DNA of 32,009 nt from Sutterella parvirubra YIT 11816 (GCF_000250875.1 NZ_JH604866.1:1-32009), one strand, 5' to 3'. Numbered from the stretch's first letter, positions 22,412-30,495 are shown. Translations and numbers: made by a program. The notes: generated from the sequence alone by a model not told the origin.

Positions 22412-22543
22412 ACGTTCTTCGTCCTCTTTGTCGGCGAGGCTCCGTCCGGCGGCGGAGCCGACGTTCGGGAAGATGCCGTCCGGGCGGCGGAAAAGCTTCC
22501 AAAGTACTTCCTGGAGGTCCGCCGTCGCGGCGGCCGCTCTTCT

Positions 22544-22570
22544 GCGGTCCCCGCGGTCCCCGCGGTTCCG
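22544..22570 (+). repeat. 9-bp tandem repeat, three copies
   Basis: GCGGTCCCC, GCGGTCCCC and GCGGTTCCG lie in tandem in the convergent spacer. A minus-strand open frame would read them as Arg-Gly-Asp repeats, but that frame has no supported gene. Confidence 0.7.
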
Positions 22571-22708
22571 GCCGGACGGAAGGTAGTCGAAGATGAGGCG
22601 TTTCGATGGTTTCGACATGGTGTCCTGAAAGTGCGGAACGGACGGCGGCGGCCGTTCGTTCCATGGCTCGATTGTCGCACGTCGGCCGGTCGAATCGTCC
22701 GGGTTCTT

Positions 22709-22730
22709 CGGGGCCCTCGGTTCGGCCCCG
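22709..22730 (-). terminator. Hairpin downstream of the AEC transporter gene
   Basis: CGGGGCC (22709-22715) pairs with GGCCCCG (22724-22730) around an 8-nt loop, 16 bases past the AEC gene stop on the minus strand. There is no U-tract. Confidence 0.45.
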
Positions 22731-22746
22731 TTCCGTCGGCTCATCC

Positions 22747-23655
22747 TCAAGGCATCATCGCCAAAAGCGCCGTCATGATTGCCACGGAAATGAAGATCGA
22801 GACGGTGTTGAGGTTCGCGGAGAGCGACCAGTCGAGCTTCGCCTTGATAGTGAAGATCAACCCCATCGCAGGCAAGGGCGCCATCAGCACCAACACGACG
22901 GCCTTGACGATGACGTCGGGCCACGGGGCCGCGAGCACGACGCCCACCGCCAAAAGGGCGTTGACGACGTAGCGCCAGAAGACCATCGCGAGGCCGCGCT
23001 TCAGCTTCTCCACGTCGATCCGGAGGTCGATCGAAAGCCCCACCAAGGTCATCCCCAGGAAGGCGTTGGCGTTCGCGATGATGTCGAGGAAATGCGAAAC
23101 GGGCCGCGCGAACGTGACGTCGCCGAGGTTGAGCAAAAGCGCGAGGATGTAGGCGCAGATGGGACCGGACGAGAAGAACCGGAGCGCCATGTTCTTGAGT
23201 TCGGTTTTCCACTCGCCGCTCTTTTCGCGGCAGACGAGCGCGTACGTGCCTCCGGTGCACATGACCGAATTCCCAGCGTCGAACAAACAGAGCGCGAGAA
23301 AGCCTTCGGGCGGAAGAAACCCCGAGGTGAACGGCATCGCGAAGATCCCGATGTTGTAGCCGGGGAGGTTCAACCCCGCGAACTGCCAATCCTTGTGGGT
23401 GTGTTTTCGGGTCAGGAACCGCGCGAGCCCGATCATGAGCCAATTGCCGCCGAGGCCCAACAGAAAGATCCCGACGTACTCCGGCCGGAATTCGGTCCCG
23501 ACCAACGCCCGCAGGATCACCGCCGGGAGCGTCACGTAGAGCAGAAGCATCGTGAGCGGGCGGATCGCCTCCTTCGGGACAGCCCCGGTGAGGCGGAGGA
23601 TGAGGCCGAGGAAGATGAGGGCGACGTAGCCGAGAACGTCGAAGAGTGCGGTCAT
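22747..23655 (-). CDS. AEC (auxin efflux carrier) family transporter
   Basis: A 302-residue inner-membrane protein with about ten hydrophobic helices, the usual size for AEC/membrane-transport family proteins such as the malonate carrier MdcF. Landmarks are the paired central motifs LNLPGYNIGIFAMPF (about residues 94-108) and FLGMTLVGLSIDL (about 194-206), and the ALLMAPLPAMG-type late helix. Members export or import small organic acids; the substrate is unknown here. ATG at 23655. It stands alone between convergent and divergent neighbours, with no metabolic genes beside it to suggest the ligand. Confidence 0.87.
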   Translation of the reverse strand: MTALFDVLGYVALIFLGLILRLTGAVPKEAIRPLTMLLLYVTLPAVILRALVGTEFRPEYVGIFLLGLGGNWLMIGLARFLTRKHTHKDWQFAGLNLPGYNIGIFAMPFTSGFLPPEGFLALCLFDAGNSVMCTGGTYALVCREKSGEWKTELKNMALRFFSSGPICAYILALLLNLGDVTFARPVSHFLDIIANANAFLGMTLVGLSIDLRIDVEKLKRGLAMVFWRYVVNALLAVGVVLAAPWPDVIVKAVVLVLMAPLPAMGLIFTIKAKLDWSLSANLNTVSIFISVAIMTALLAMMP

Positions 23656-23871
23656 GGTCGCTCCCGGGGGTTGAAGCGGTCGGGAAAATGAGACGGAACT
23701 TCTCCGATTCTACGGAGCGGCCTTCGTTTTGCCTCTCAGGCGTTTGTCTTAGAACGGGCTTTCCCGCCCGCATCTTCCCGGTTTGAGGTAGGATCCCGGT
23801 TCCCTCGCCGGGCGGACCAATCCGTCCGGCTCCCCAGACTCCGATTTTTCCGAACACCCGGCCCCACACCC

Positions 23872-24915
23872 ATGACCGCTTCCTACGCCTGGCAGGACCT
23901 CATTGCGGACCTTCGCGCCGCGGGCGCCAAGCCCGAACACGAACGCCGCATCGTGCGCGCGCTCTTCGGGCGCGCCCCCATGAAGGCGCCCAACGGCGCG
24001 AACTTCCCGAAGACGGTCCTGGACGCGATTCCCGAGATCGAATCCCGCTGGGCCGCGGTCTCGCGCGTCGTGCGGGTCTCGGGCGACAAGCTTCTCTCGC
24101 AGCTCTCGGATGGGGAACTGGTCGAAAGCGTGATGCTCCCGAGGGAGGCCCTCTGCATCTCGACCCAGGTCGGCTGCGCCGTCGGGTGCCGCTTCTGCAT
24201 GACGGGGAGATCCGGGCTCGTGCGCCAGTTGACGAGCGCCGAGATGCTCGCGCAAGTGAAGGCCGGGATCGCGATCGAACCCAAACTCTCCAAGGTGAAG
24301 TTCATGGGGATGGGGGAGCCCGCCCACAACCGCAGGAATCTTCTTGAAACGCTCGACGTTCTGGGCGGGGTTCTGGAGTTCGCCCACAAGAACCTTACGG
24401 TCTCGACCGTGGGGGACGTGAAGCTCTTGGAAGCGCTCGCCGCCGGGCCCGTCCGGCCCGGGTTGGCCGTGAGCCTTCACGCGACGGACGCGGAGCTGCG
24501 CCGCCACCTTCTGCCGAAGGCGCCCGACCTCGCCCCCGAAACCTTGGTGAAGATGGCCCTCGACTACGCCGATCTCGTCAAGTACCCGGTGCAGTTCGAG
24601 TGGACGCTTCTGGAAGGCGTCAACGATGCCGTCGACCAGATCGAGCGCCTCGCCGGGTGGCTCGCCGGCCGCCGCGCGATGGTGAACTTCATCGCGCTGA
24701 ACCCCATTCCCGACTCGCCCTACAGGCGCGTCCCGCAGGCGCGTGCCGAAGACCTGATCACGGTGCTTCGCCGCGCCGGGGTCGTGGCGACCCTTCGCCA
24801 GAGCGCCGCGCAGGACGTCGACGGCGGGTGCGGGCAGCTGCGCGCGAAGTGCCTGCACGAGCGGAAGGATCAGGAAGAACAGGGCAAAGTCGTTCCGATC
24901 TCGCCCTTGAAGTGA
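23872..24915 (+). CDS. RlmN/Cfr-family radical SAM rRNA methyltransferase-like protein
   Basis: A 347-residue protein of the family that methylates an adenine in 23S rRNA (and some tRNA) using S-adenosylmethionine and a 4Fe-4S cluster. The cluster cysteines are Cys102, Cys106 and Cys109 (CAVGCRFC). The two catalytic Cys of the dual-methylation mechanism are also present: Cys95 in ALCISTQVGC and Cys320 in GGCGQLRA. FMGMGEPAHN and SLHATDAELRRHLLPKA are the SAM-binding and substrate segments. The sequence after the cluster (MTGRSGLVRQLTSAE) differs from classical RlmN (STAQQGFNRNLR-like). I take it as an RlmN paralogue of the kind seen in Burkholderiales, so the exact target base is uncertain. 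ATG 23872; it is a single gene. Confidence 0.85.
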   Translation: MTASYAWQDLIADLRAAGAKPEHERRIVRALFGRAPMKAPNGANFPKTVLDAIPEIESRWAAVSRVVRVSGDKLLSQLSDGELVESVMLPREALCISTQVGCAVGCRFCMTGRSGLVRQLTSAEMLAQVKAGIAIEPKLSKVKFMGMGEPAHNRRNLLETLDVLGGVLEFAHKNLTVSTVGDVKLLEALAAGPVRPGLAVSLHATDAELRRHLLPKAPDLAPETLVKMALDYADLVKYPVQFEWTLLEGVNDAVDQIERLAGWLAGRRAMVNFIALNPIPDSPYRRVPQARAEDLITVLRRAGVVATLRQSAAQDVDGGCGQLRAKCLHERKDQEEQGKVVPISPLK

Positions 24916-24973
24916 GCGCCCTCCAGCGCCTCTGAATGGGGGTCGGAGTTTGGAAGAAGATTCCACCGCGCGC

Positions 24974-25810
24974 TCAATACCCCTCGGGTTTCGCGCACCG
25001 GTCGACGTAGACGAGGCTCGCCAATTCGCGGACGTGCTCGGGGATCTCGGCGCAGTCCTCAAAGCTCGCGATCAAAAGCCGCGCCCCCGTCGCCCGCATC
25101 TCGCGCATCCGGGCTTCGGGCATCTTCGCCCGCACGACCACCATCTCGAAGCCGTGCCGGCGGGCGGCTTCGGGTGTTTCCGTGTTGACGGCGACGTTCG
25201 AAATCCCCACGAGCTTCGCGGCCGCGTACTGGTTGGCGTCGCCCACTTCGACCAAAAGCTGGTCCTTCAAAGGGAACTCCTCGACGAGCTTCATGAAGTC
25301 GGTCGCCTTGTCGGTGACGAGCATGACGTCGGGGTGCGCGCGGAAGATGGGCACGAGGTCGGTCAAAAGCACGGGCGTTAGGCCCCCGTCCAACGTCCGC
25401 GTATGGACTTCCGCGGCCGTGGGCGGCACCACGCCCCAGAAGTCGTGGTCGGTCTCGGCGTTGAAGTCCTTCGTGCGGTGCGCGCCGTAGTAGCTGTTGT
25501 CGAGGGTCTTTCTGAGGTCGACTTCGATGAAACGGTACCCGGCCGCGATCGCCTGCTCGATCGCCTCCAACGAATTCGTGTAGATGCGCCCCTCGATCTC
25601 GCCCGCGGCGTGGGCGATGAAGCCCAATTCGTCGGCGGCCTGCGGAAGGTCCCCGCAGACGACGCAGGGCGGCTCGTCGGGGAGCCACCCCTTTTCCGCC
25701 ATGAACCCCAACGGCCACTTCGTGATCTTCAGCGCGGCGAGGACCACGGCGAGCGTGACCAGGGCGGCAAGGGACCGGAAGAGGACTCGACGGAGACGAC
25801 GGGCGGGCAT
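24974..25810 (-). CDS. Membrane-anchored glycerophosphodiester phosphodiesterase-like protein
   Basis: A 278-residue protein. An Arg-rich start (MPARRLRRVLFRS) and one hydrophobic segment (about residues 13-30) anchor it with the catalytic domain outside the inner membrane. The domain begins FIAHAAGEIEGRIYTNSLEA (residues 64-83) with His67 and Glu82, followed by FIEVDLRKT with Glu96 and Asp98, and YYGAHRTKDF with the second His, His111. This is the metal-binding and acid/base set of GDPD/PI-PLC-fold phosphodiesterases, which cleave glycerophosphodiesters. The C-terminal half has the expected barrel strands but diverges from UgpQ/GlpQ. The start at ATG 25810 is chosen because it opens directly on the anchor; an upstream TTG (25933) overlaps the promoter -10. 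It is convergent with the RlmN-like gene. Confidence 0.75.
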   Translation of the reverse strand: MPARRLRRVLFRSLAALVTLAVVLAALKITKWPLGFMAEKGWLPDEPPCVVCGDLPQAADELGFIAHAAGEIEGRIYTNSLEAIEQAIAAGYRFIEVDLRKTLDNSYYGAHRTKDFNAETDHDFWGVVPPTAAEVHTRTLDGGLTPVLLTDLVPIFRAHPDVMLVTDKATDFMKLVEEFPLKDQLLVEVGDANQYAAAKLVGISNVAVNTETPEAARRHGFEMVVVRAKMPEARMREMRATGARLLIASFEDCAEIPEHVRELASLVYVDRCAKPEGY

Positions 25811-25921
25811 GGCGGGGGAGAGCGGTTCGTGGAAACCTTGTGCGGAAGGCTTCCTGAAAAAGGACTTGCGAAAAGAAGAACCCAAGTACGCTGAACGGAC
25901 GTTCAGCGCGCCGGGCGTCGC

Positions 25922-25927
25922 ATTATA
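25922..25927 (-). promoter_or_regulatory. Candidate -10 element of the GDPD-like gene
   Basis: The minus strand reads TATAAT, a full consensus match, 112 bases upstream of the chosen ATG. TTGACG lies only 7 bases further up, too close to be its -35; no good -35 is found at 16-18 bases. Confidence 0.45.
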
Positions 25928-26112
25928 GGGCAATCGTCAACGGAATTTTCACGTCTTTTCGTCGGCGCGGAGGGCGAGCGTGCCGTTCGCCGACGGTCTC
26001 CGTGACACCCATTCACGAAGGGATTTTGCCGGGAACTCCGGACAAATCAGGGGTTTTGCGGTGAATTGGGCGCGTTCGGGGCCGGATTTCTCCGCTTACG
26101 CGCAATTACGTT

Positions 26113-26142
26113 CCGACAAGTTTTGTCCGTTGCCGCTATAGT
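26113..26142 (+). promoter_or_regulatory. Candidate promoter of rfbCD
   Basis: CCGACA (26113-26118, 4/6) and TATAGT (26137-26142, 5/6) are separated by 18 bases and lie 42 bases before the rfbC ATG. The -35 overlaps the short inverted repeat GACAA-GTT-TTGTC (26115-26127), a possible operator. Confidence 0.45.
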
Positions 26143-26184
26143 GAAGGTTTGCGCACACCATTGTTTCCTCCTACGCCTCACGCC

Positions 26185-26748
26185 ATGCCTCTCGCCGCCA
26201 ACGTTCCTTCCGGCCTACGCCTGCTTGAACCCCGCCGCTTCGGCGACGAACGCGGGTGGTTCGCCGAGCTCTGGAGCGACGCGCGTGCGGACGCCTGCGG
26301 GTGGCCGCAGCGGTTCGTGCAGGACAACGAGTCGTTTTCGCGGCGAGGGGTGCTCCGCGGGCTTCACTTCCAAAAGGGTGAGGCCGCGCAGGCGAAGCTG
26401 GTGCGCGCGGCGGTGGGGGACGTTCTCGACGTCTGCCTCGATCTTCGGGTCGGATCGCCCACCTACGGACAACACTGGACGGTGATGCTCTCGGCCGACG
26501 TCGGCCGTCAGCTCTTCATCCCGAAGGGGTTCGCCCACGGCTTCATCGTGCTCTCCGACGTGGCCCTGGTTTGCTACAAGTGCGACGCGCCCTATGCGCC
26601 CGAAGCCGAAGGCTCGGTGAACGCGTTCGATCCCGCCTTGGGGATCGATTGGGCGCTGCCTCAGGAATTCATCATGCGCTCCGACAAGGACATCGCGGCG
26701 CCCGATTGGGCGGCCTATGCGGCCGACCCCGTTTTTCGTCTGGAGTGA
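26185..26748 (+). CDS. rfbC: dTDP-4-dehydrorhamnose 3,5-epimerase
   Basis: A 187-residue cupin-fold enzyme, usual length for RfbC/RmlC, that epimerises dTDP-4-keto-6-deoxyglucose at C3 and C5. Visible family signatures are RRFGDERGWFAELW (18-31), FVQDNESFSRRGVLRGLHFQ (44-63) with Arg59 and catalytic His61, Lys71 in AQAKLVR, and FIPKGFAHGFIVLSD (111-125). The late pattern CYKCDAPYAPEAEG and DPALGIDW follows. ATG 26185 is chosen over an upstream in-frame start at 26149, which would add 12 residues outside the family. rfbD begins 2 bases after the stop, so both are co-translated. Confidence 0.93.
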   Translation: MPLAANVPSGLRLLEPRRFGDERGWFAELWSDARADACGWPQRFVQDNESFSRRGVLRGLHFQKGEAAQAKLVRAAVGDVLDVCLDLRVGSPTYGQHWTVMLSADVGRQLFIPKGFAHGFIVLSDVALVCYKCDAPYAPEAEGSVNAFDPALGIDWALPQEFIMRSDKDIAAPDWAAYAADPVFRLE

Positions 26749-26750
26749 GA

Positions 26751-27827
26751 ATGAGCGAAGAGCTGATCAAGATGGAGGTGCCGGTTCTGATGGAGACCCT
26801 GGAGAGAATGGCCGGGGAGGAGCCGGCCGAAGAACCGGATCCCGCGCTCCTGCCGCTCAACCTTCCCGGTCCCGTGTTGGTGACGGGTGCGGGCGGACAG
26901 TTGGGGCGCGAGCTCGTGCGCGTCTTCCGGGAGGCGGGCGCGGACGTGCGCGCGATGACCCGTGAGGACCTCGACATCACCGACATGCTCGCGGTCGAGG
27001 ACGCGATCGAGGAGATCAAGCCCGCGCTCATTCTCAACGCCGCCGCCTGGACCGACGTCGACGCGGCCGAGGCGGAGCGTGAGGACTGCCGGCGCGTGAA
27101 CACCTTGGCCCCCGTCTACATGGCGGGACTCCACGTCCCGATGGTGACCTTCTCGACCGACTACGTTTTCGACGGCGTGGGCCGCACGAAGCGCTACAAC
27201 GAACGGAACCGCGTCAATCCCTTGAACGTCTACGGGAACGCGAAGCTCGACGCCGACGAACTCATCCTCGGGCTCGGGTTCGAGCACGGCGCGCAGGGGA
27301 TCATCCTGCGCACGAGCTGGCTCTGGAGCGAGCAGCCGGGGACCAAAAACTTCTTCCAGTCGGTGATGCGCCGGATCGAAGCGAAGAAGGAGCTCCGCAT
27401 CGTCGGCGACCGGGTCGGTTCGCCCACGCGCGCGCTCGACCTTGCGAAGGCGGTTCTGGTCTTGGTCAAGAAGGGCGCGCACCTGAAGCCCTACAAGATC
27501 TACCACGCGGCCAACCTCGGGTCCTGCTCCTGGGCGGGCTTCACGAAGGAAATCGTGCGGCTTCTCAACGGCCACCCCGAAGAGGTTTATCCCATCTCGA
27601 CCCAGCAGTGGCAGATGAGTCCCGAAAACTTCGGAAAGCGCTTCGCGCAGCGCCCGCTCTTGAGCACCTTGAACTGCAACCTCCTGGAGCGCGAATGGGG
27701 CGTCGTCCTCCCCAACTGGGAGGAGAGCCTCAAGGAGGGGCTTGACGCGTATCTCCAAATGAAGAAGGACGGCGTCGTCTTCGACGACCCGGACGAGGGC
27801 GCGGAAGCCGCGGGCGACGCGAAGTAA
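26751..27827 (+). CDS. rfbD: dTDP-4-dehydrorhamnose reductase with N-terminal extension
   Basis: A 358-residue short-chain-dehydrogenase-type enzyme that reduces the epimerised sugar to dTDP-L-rhamnose with NAD(P)H. The dinucleotide motif TGAGGQLGREL is at 45-55, the STDYVFDG motif at 135-142 and the catalytic Tyr161 and Lys165 in NVYGNAK. LRTSWLWSE and VGDRVGSPTRALDLA follow as in the family. It is about 60 residues longer than typical RfbD (near 290-300). An acidic extension of about 38 residues precedes the Rossmann fold, and a 12-residue acidic tail follows. Translation probably starts at ATG 26751 because the GAGTGAGAATG junction couples it to rfbC. Confidence 0.92.
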   Translation: MSEELIKMEVPVLMETLERMAGEEPAEEPDPALLPLNLPGPVLVTGAGGQLGRELVRVFREAGADVRAMTREDLDITDMLAVEDAIEEIKPALILNAAAWTDVDAAEAEREDCRRVNTLAPVYMAGLHVPMVTFSTDYVFDGVGRTKRYNERNRVNPLNVYGNAKLDADELILGLGFEHGAQGIILRTSWLWSEQPGTKNFFQSVMRRIEAKKELRIVGDRVGSPTRALDLAKAVLVLVKKGAHLKPYKIYHAANLGSCSWAGFTKEIVRLLNGHPEEVYPISTQQWQMSPENFGKRFAQRPLLSTLNCNLLEREWGVVLPNWEESLKEGLDAYLQMKKDGVVFDDPDEGAEAAGDAK

Positions 27828-27831
27828 CCGT

Positions 27832-27869
27832 GCGGATGGGCGGGGCCCGCCGGGGTCCGCCCGTTCCGC
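27832..27869 (+). terminator. Hairpin after rfbD
   Basis: GCGGATGGGCGG (27832-27843) pairs with CCGCCCGTTCCGC (27857-27869) with one bulged base, 4 bases past the rfbD stop. The downstream sequence CATCTGCCGCTTTCTTTC is only moderately T-rich, so partial readthrough to rfbB is possible. Confidence 0.55.
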
Positions 27870-27972
27870 CATCTGCCGCTTTCTTTCGCCTTCTCTCATG
27901 ACGGGGCCTGACGATCTTTGCGGTCGCTGGGCCCCTTCGCTTTTTTGGGGCTCCCGAAGCGTTGCGGCGCGC

Positions 27973-28021
27973 GTTCCCCGTCGGATCTTCCGTCCGTTTT
28001 CCCGTCCGATTTCCCGTCCGA
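27973..28021 (+). repeat. 12-bp tandem repeat upstream of rfbB
   Basis: Units GTTCCCCGTCGGA, TCTTCCGTCCGT, TTTCCCGTCCGA and TTTCCCGTCCGA follow one another, the last two identical. They end about 60 bases before the rfbB ATG. The rfbB frame stays open through them (reading Pro-Ser-Asp repeats), so an N-terminally longer RfbB cannot be fully excluded, but family similarity begins only after ATG 28080. Confidence 0.75.
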
Positions 28022-28079
28022 TCCCGCCGCCAAGGCGTACCATAACGGTCTCTCGAACACTGAACCGCTCCGCCTCCTC

Positions 28080-29135
28080 ATGACTCAGACGCCCACCTCC
28101 GCCGACACCTCGAAGACCTTCCGCGAAACCGTGCTCGTCACGGGCGGCGCGGGCTTCATCGGGGCCCATTACGTGCCGTGGGCGGCTGCCGCGCACCCGG
28201 AGACCCGCTTCGTCGATCTGGACCTCCTCACCTACGCGGCGGACACCGGGGCGTTTTCCGAACAGGCGAAGCTCCCCAACGTCGTCCCCGTCATCGGAGA
28301 CATCACGGACGAGACCCTCGTGGCGAAGATCTTCGAGGAGATGGACGTCACCGGCGTCATCCACTTTGCGGCGGAGAGCCACGTCGACAATTCGATCGCC
28401 GACCCGCTCACCTTCATCCGCACGAACGTCGAGGGGACGGCGGTGCTGCTGCGCGCCGCGCGCGACGCATGGACGAAGCGCGGGACGCTCGAAACCTCGC
28501 GCTTTCACCACGTCTCGACCGACGAGGTCTTCGGCTCCTTGGGCTTCACCGGGTTCTTCACGGAAGAGACCCCGCACGCCCCGAACAGCCCGTATTCGGC
28601 GTCCAAAGCCGCATCCGAACACTTGGTGCGCGCCTGGCGCGAAACCTACGGGATGAACACCTCGATCACCAACTGCTCGAACAACTACGGCCCCCGGCAG
28701 CACGGCGAGAAGCTCATTCCGACCGTGATCCGGAAGGCCCTCGCGAAGGAGCCCATCCCCATCTACGGGACCGGCCGCAACATCCGCGACTGGCTCTGGG
28801 TGGAGGACCACTGCCGGGCGGTGGACCTGGTCTTTCGCGAGGCCGCGCCCGCGAGCGCCTACGTCGTGGGCGGCCGGTGCGAAAAGAGCACGATCGAGAT
28901 GGCGGAAGCCGTCTGCGCGGTGTTGGACGAGATGACCCCCTGGGTCGGGCACCGGCACGCCGAACTCATGACGCTCGTTGCCGACCGCCCGGGGCACGAC
29001 TTCCGCTACGCGATCTCGCCCGAGAAAATCGAGCGGGACCTGGGCTGGCGCCCGACCATGGCCTTCGACGAGGGCATCCGCCGCACGGTGGCGTGGTACC
29101 TGGGAGAAGGGCGCGGGCGGTTGTTGGCCGTGTGA
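28080..29135 (+). CDS. rfbB: dTDP-glucose 4,6-dehydratase
   Basis: A 351-residue extended short-chain dehydrogenase that converts dTDP-glucose to dTDP-4-keto-6-deoxyglucose, the step before RfbC. TGGAGFIG (21-28) binds NAD. Asp148-Glu149 in STDEVFG are the dehydratase acid/base pair, and Tyr172 and Lys176 in PYSASK complete the active site. FAAESHVDNSI, NCSNNYGPRQ and YGTGRNIRDWLWVEDHC are further RmlB hallmarks. It lies 252 bases after rfbD, behind a hairpin and a tandem repeat, and may have its own promoter (TACCAT at 28038-28043). The thymidylyltransferase gene rfbA is not in the window. Confidence 0.94.
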   Translation: MTQTPTSADTSKTFRETVLVTGGAGFIGAHYVPWAAAAHPETRFVDLDLLTYAADTGAFSEQAKLPNVVPVIGDITDETLVAKIFEEMDVTGVIHFAAESHVDNSIADPLTFIRTNVEGTAVLLRAARDAWTKRGTLETSRFHHVSTDEVFGSLGFTGFFTEETPHAPNSPYSASKAASEHLVRAWRETYGMNTSITNCSNNYGPRQHGEKLIPTVIRKALAKEPIPIYGTGRNIRDWLWVEDHCRAVDLVFREAAPASAYVVGGRCEKSTIEMAEAVCAVLDEMTPWVGHRHAELMTLVADRPGHDFRYAISPEKIERDLGWRPTMAFDEGIRRTVAWYLGEGRGRLLAV

Positions 29136-29160
29136 AGGACGTCGGAAGGACGTCTGACAA

Positions 29161-29187
29161 AGAGGCCGAAGAGGCCGAAGACGCCGG
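29161..29187 (+). repeat. 9-bp tandem repeat, three copies, after rfbB
   Basis: AAGAGGCCG, AAGAGGCCG and AAGACGCCG lie in tandem 25 bases past the rfbB stop, in the interval convergent with hmp. Confidence 0.7.
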
Positions 29188-29211
29188 TACGGACGCCGCA
29201 GCCCATAAAAA

Positions 29212-29244
29212 CGGGCGCCCCTCCGCCAAGGAAGAGCGCCCGTC
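29212..29244 (-). terminator. Rho-independent terminator of hmp
   Basis: ACGGGCGC (29212-29219) pairs with GCGCCCGT (29237-29244). On the minus strand the stem is followed by TTTTATGGG after the closing T. It lies 60 bases past the hmp stop and also faces the end of rfbB. Confidence 0.75.
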
Positions 29245-29304
29245 CCGTTCGGACCCGCCGGGTGAGACGGCGGGGAGCGTCAAGCTCGATTCAGCTCCAG
29301 GTCC

Positions 29305-30495
29305 TCACACCGAGAACATCCCCGTGCCGAACTTCTCGGCGGAGACCTTCGCGGCGCCGCCCTCGCGCGCCCCGCGCGCGAAGAGCTCCATCGCGTCGAC
29401 CGGACCGCAGACGTAGCAGTCGGCGCCGGCCACGGTCACCGCGGCGATGTCGGCCAAGGAGGGACGGCCCTCGGTCGCGGTCGTACGCACGACGACCTTC
29501 ACCTTCGGGTGAGCGGCCGCGACGGCTTCGACTTCCGCCTTCATGGCGAAGTCTTCCGGCGTGCGGCAGACGTGGTAGAAGAGGACCTCGCGGCCGGCTT
29601 CGGCCGCAGCCTTCAACATCGGGAGCATCGGCGTGATGCCGATCCCGGCGCTCATCAGCTGCACGGGGCCGGTGCCGTCGGCGAGCACGAACCCGCCCTG
29701 CGGGAAGGCGACGTCGACGAGATCCCCCACGTTCTTCGCGTGGAGCGTGTTCGAAACCATCCCGGCGGGAAGTTCCGCCGAGCACCCGCCGCCGCAGGAG
29801 CAGGCGGAGGCCTTCGCGTCGACGCGCTTCACGGAGATGCGAAGGGACGCGTCGTCGGCGGCCGAAACCGTGTACTGGCGCGGCTGGATGAGGCCTTCGG
29901 ACTCGACGTAGACGCGCACCGAGATGAACTGACCGGGCTTCACCGCGGCGACGCGGCCGCCGTCGACCGGCACGAGCTTGAGGCTCACGACGTCGGCGGT
30001 TTCCGCGGTCTTCTCCGCGATGCGGAAGGCGCGCCAGCCGGACCAGCCGCCTTCGACGTTGGCGGCTTCGTCGTAGAGGGCCGATTCCTTCTCGATGAGG
30101 ATCCCGGCCAGTTGCCCGTAGGCGGCGCCCCAGGCTTCGATGAGTTCGGGGGTCGCGGCATCACCCAGCACTTCCTGGATGGAGGCGAGGAGGTGACGGC
30201 CGACGATGGGGTAGTGCTCCGCACGGATCCCGACCGAGACGTGCTTCCCGGCGATGTGCTCGACGGCGGGAAGAAGCGCCGCGGGGTTCTCGATGTGTTC
30301 GGCGTAGGCGAGCACCGCGGCGGCCAAGGCCTCCTGCTGGCGGCCGGCGCGCTGGTGGCCCTGGTTGAAGACCTGGCGGAGCTCCGGATTGCCCTTCAGC
30401 ATGCGGGCGTAGAAGTGGGCCGTCAGAGCGACGCCGTGTTCGCGGAGGACGGGGATCGTGGCCTTCACGAGGCTGATCTGATTCGGGGTCAGCAT
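29305..30495 (-). CDS. hmp: Flavohemoprotein, nitric oxide dioxygenase
   Basis: A 396-residue cytosolic enzyme that oxidises nitric oxide to nitrate using heme, FAD and NAD(P)H. The globin part (1-145) has Tyr29, Gln53, proximal His85, Tyr95 and Glu135 at the same numbers as E. coli Hmp. The FAD domain has RQYTVS (206-211), and the NAD domain has SAGIGITPML and CGPVDAMELF. An unusual insertion of about 18 residues (227-244, with CSCGGGC) sits after ISVKRVD, just before MVSNTLH. Other Hmp proteins join these segments directly. ATG 30495 is preceded by AAGGA. An inverted repeat around a -10-like TAGAAT upstream suggests repressor control, as expected for an NO-response gene, but the site does not match the known NsrR consensus. 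Confidence 0.94.
   Translation of the reverse strand: MLTPNQISLVKATIPVLREHGVALTAHFYARMLKGNPELRQVFNQGHQRAGRQQEALAAAVLAYAEHIENPAALLPAVEHIAGKHVSVGIRAEHYPIVGRHLLASIQEVLGDAATPELIEAWGAAYGQLAGILIEKESALYDEAANVEGGWSGWRAFRIAEKTAETADVVSLKLVPVDGGRVAAVKPGQFISVRVYVESEGLIQPRQYTVSAADDASLRISVKRVDAKASACSCGGGCSAELPAGMVSNTLHAKNVGDLVDVAFPQGGFVLADGTGPVQLMSAGIGITPMLPMLKAAAEAGREVLFYHVCRTPEDFAMKAEVEAVAAAHPKVKVVVRTTATEGRPSLADIAAVTVAGADCYVCGPVDAMELFARGAREGGAAKVSAEKFGTGMFSV

Larger units (their letters stand above)
22361..22746. other. Spacer between ABC permease and AEC transporter genes
   Basis: The two genes converge here. The spacer has a likely terminator for each (22383-22411 and 22709-22730), a 9-bp triplicate repeat (22544-22570) and a near-palindrome around 22632-22660 (GAACGGACGGC...GGCCGTTCGTTC). 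Open frames exist on both strands, but none ends properly or resembles a known family. Confidence 0.55.
25811..26184. other. Divergent spacer between GDPD-like gene and rfbC
   Basis: No gene is seen. It contains a minus-strand TATAAT (25922-25927), an inverted repeat CGTCGGCG/CGCCGACG (25960-25967 with 25988-25995), a short dyad GACAA-GTT-TTGTC (26115-26127) and the rfbC promoter candidate (26113-26142). Confidence 0.5.

Noticed and set aside
22361-22618. A minus-strand start (MSKPSKRLIFDYLPSGR...) at 22618 with AGGA upstream, as a possible small gene
   Set aside because: The frame has no stop in the spacer and runs far into the antisense strand of the ABC permease and ATPase genes. It includes a 9-bp slippage repeat and no family resemblance was seen.
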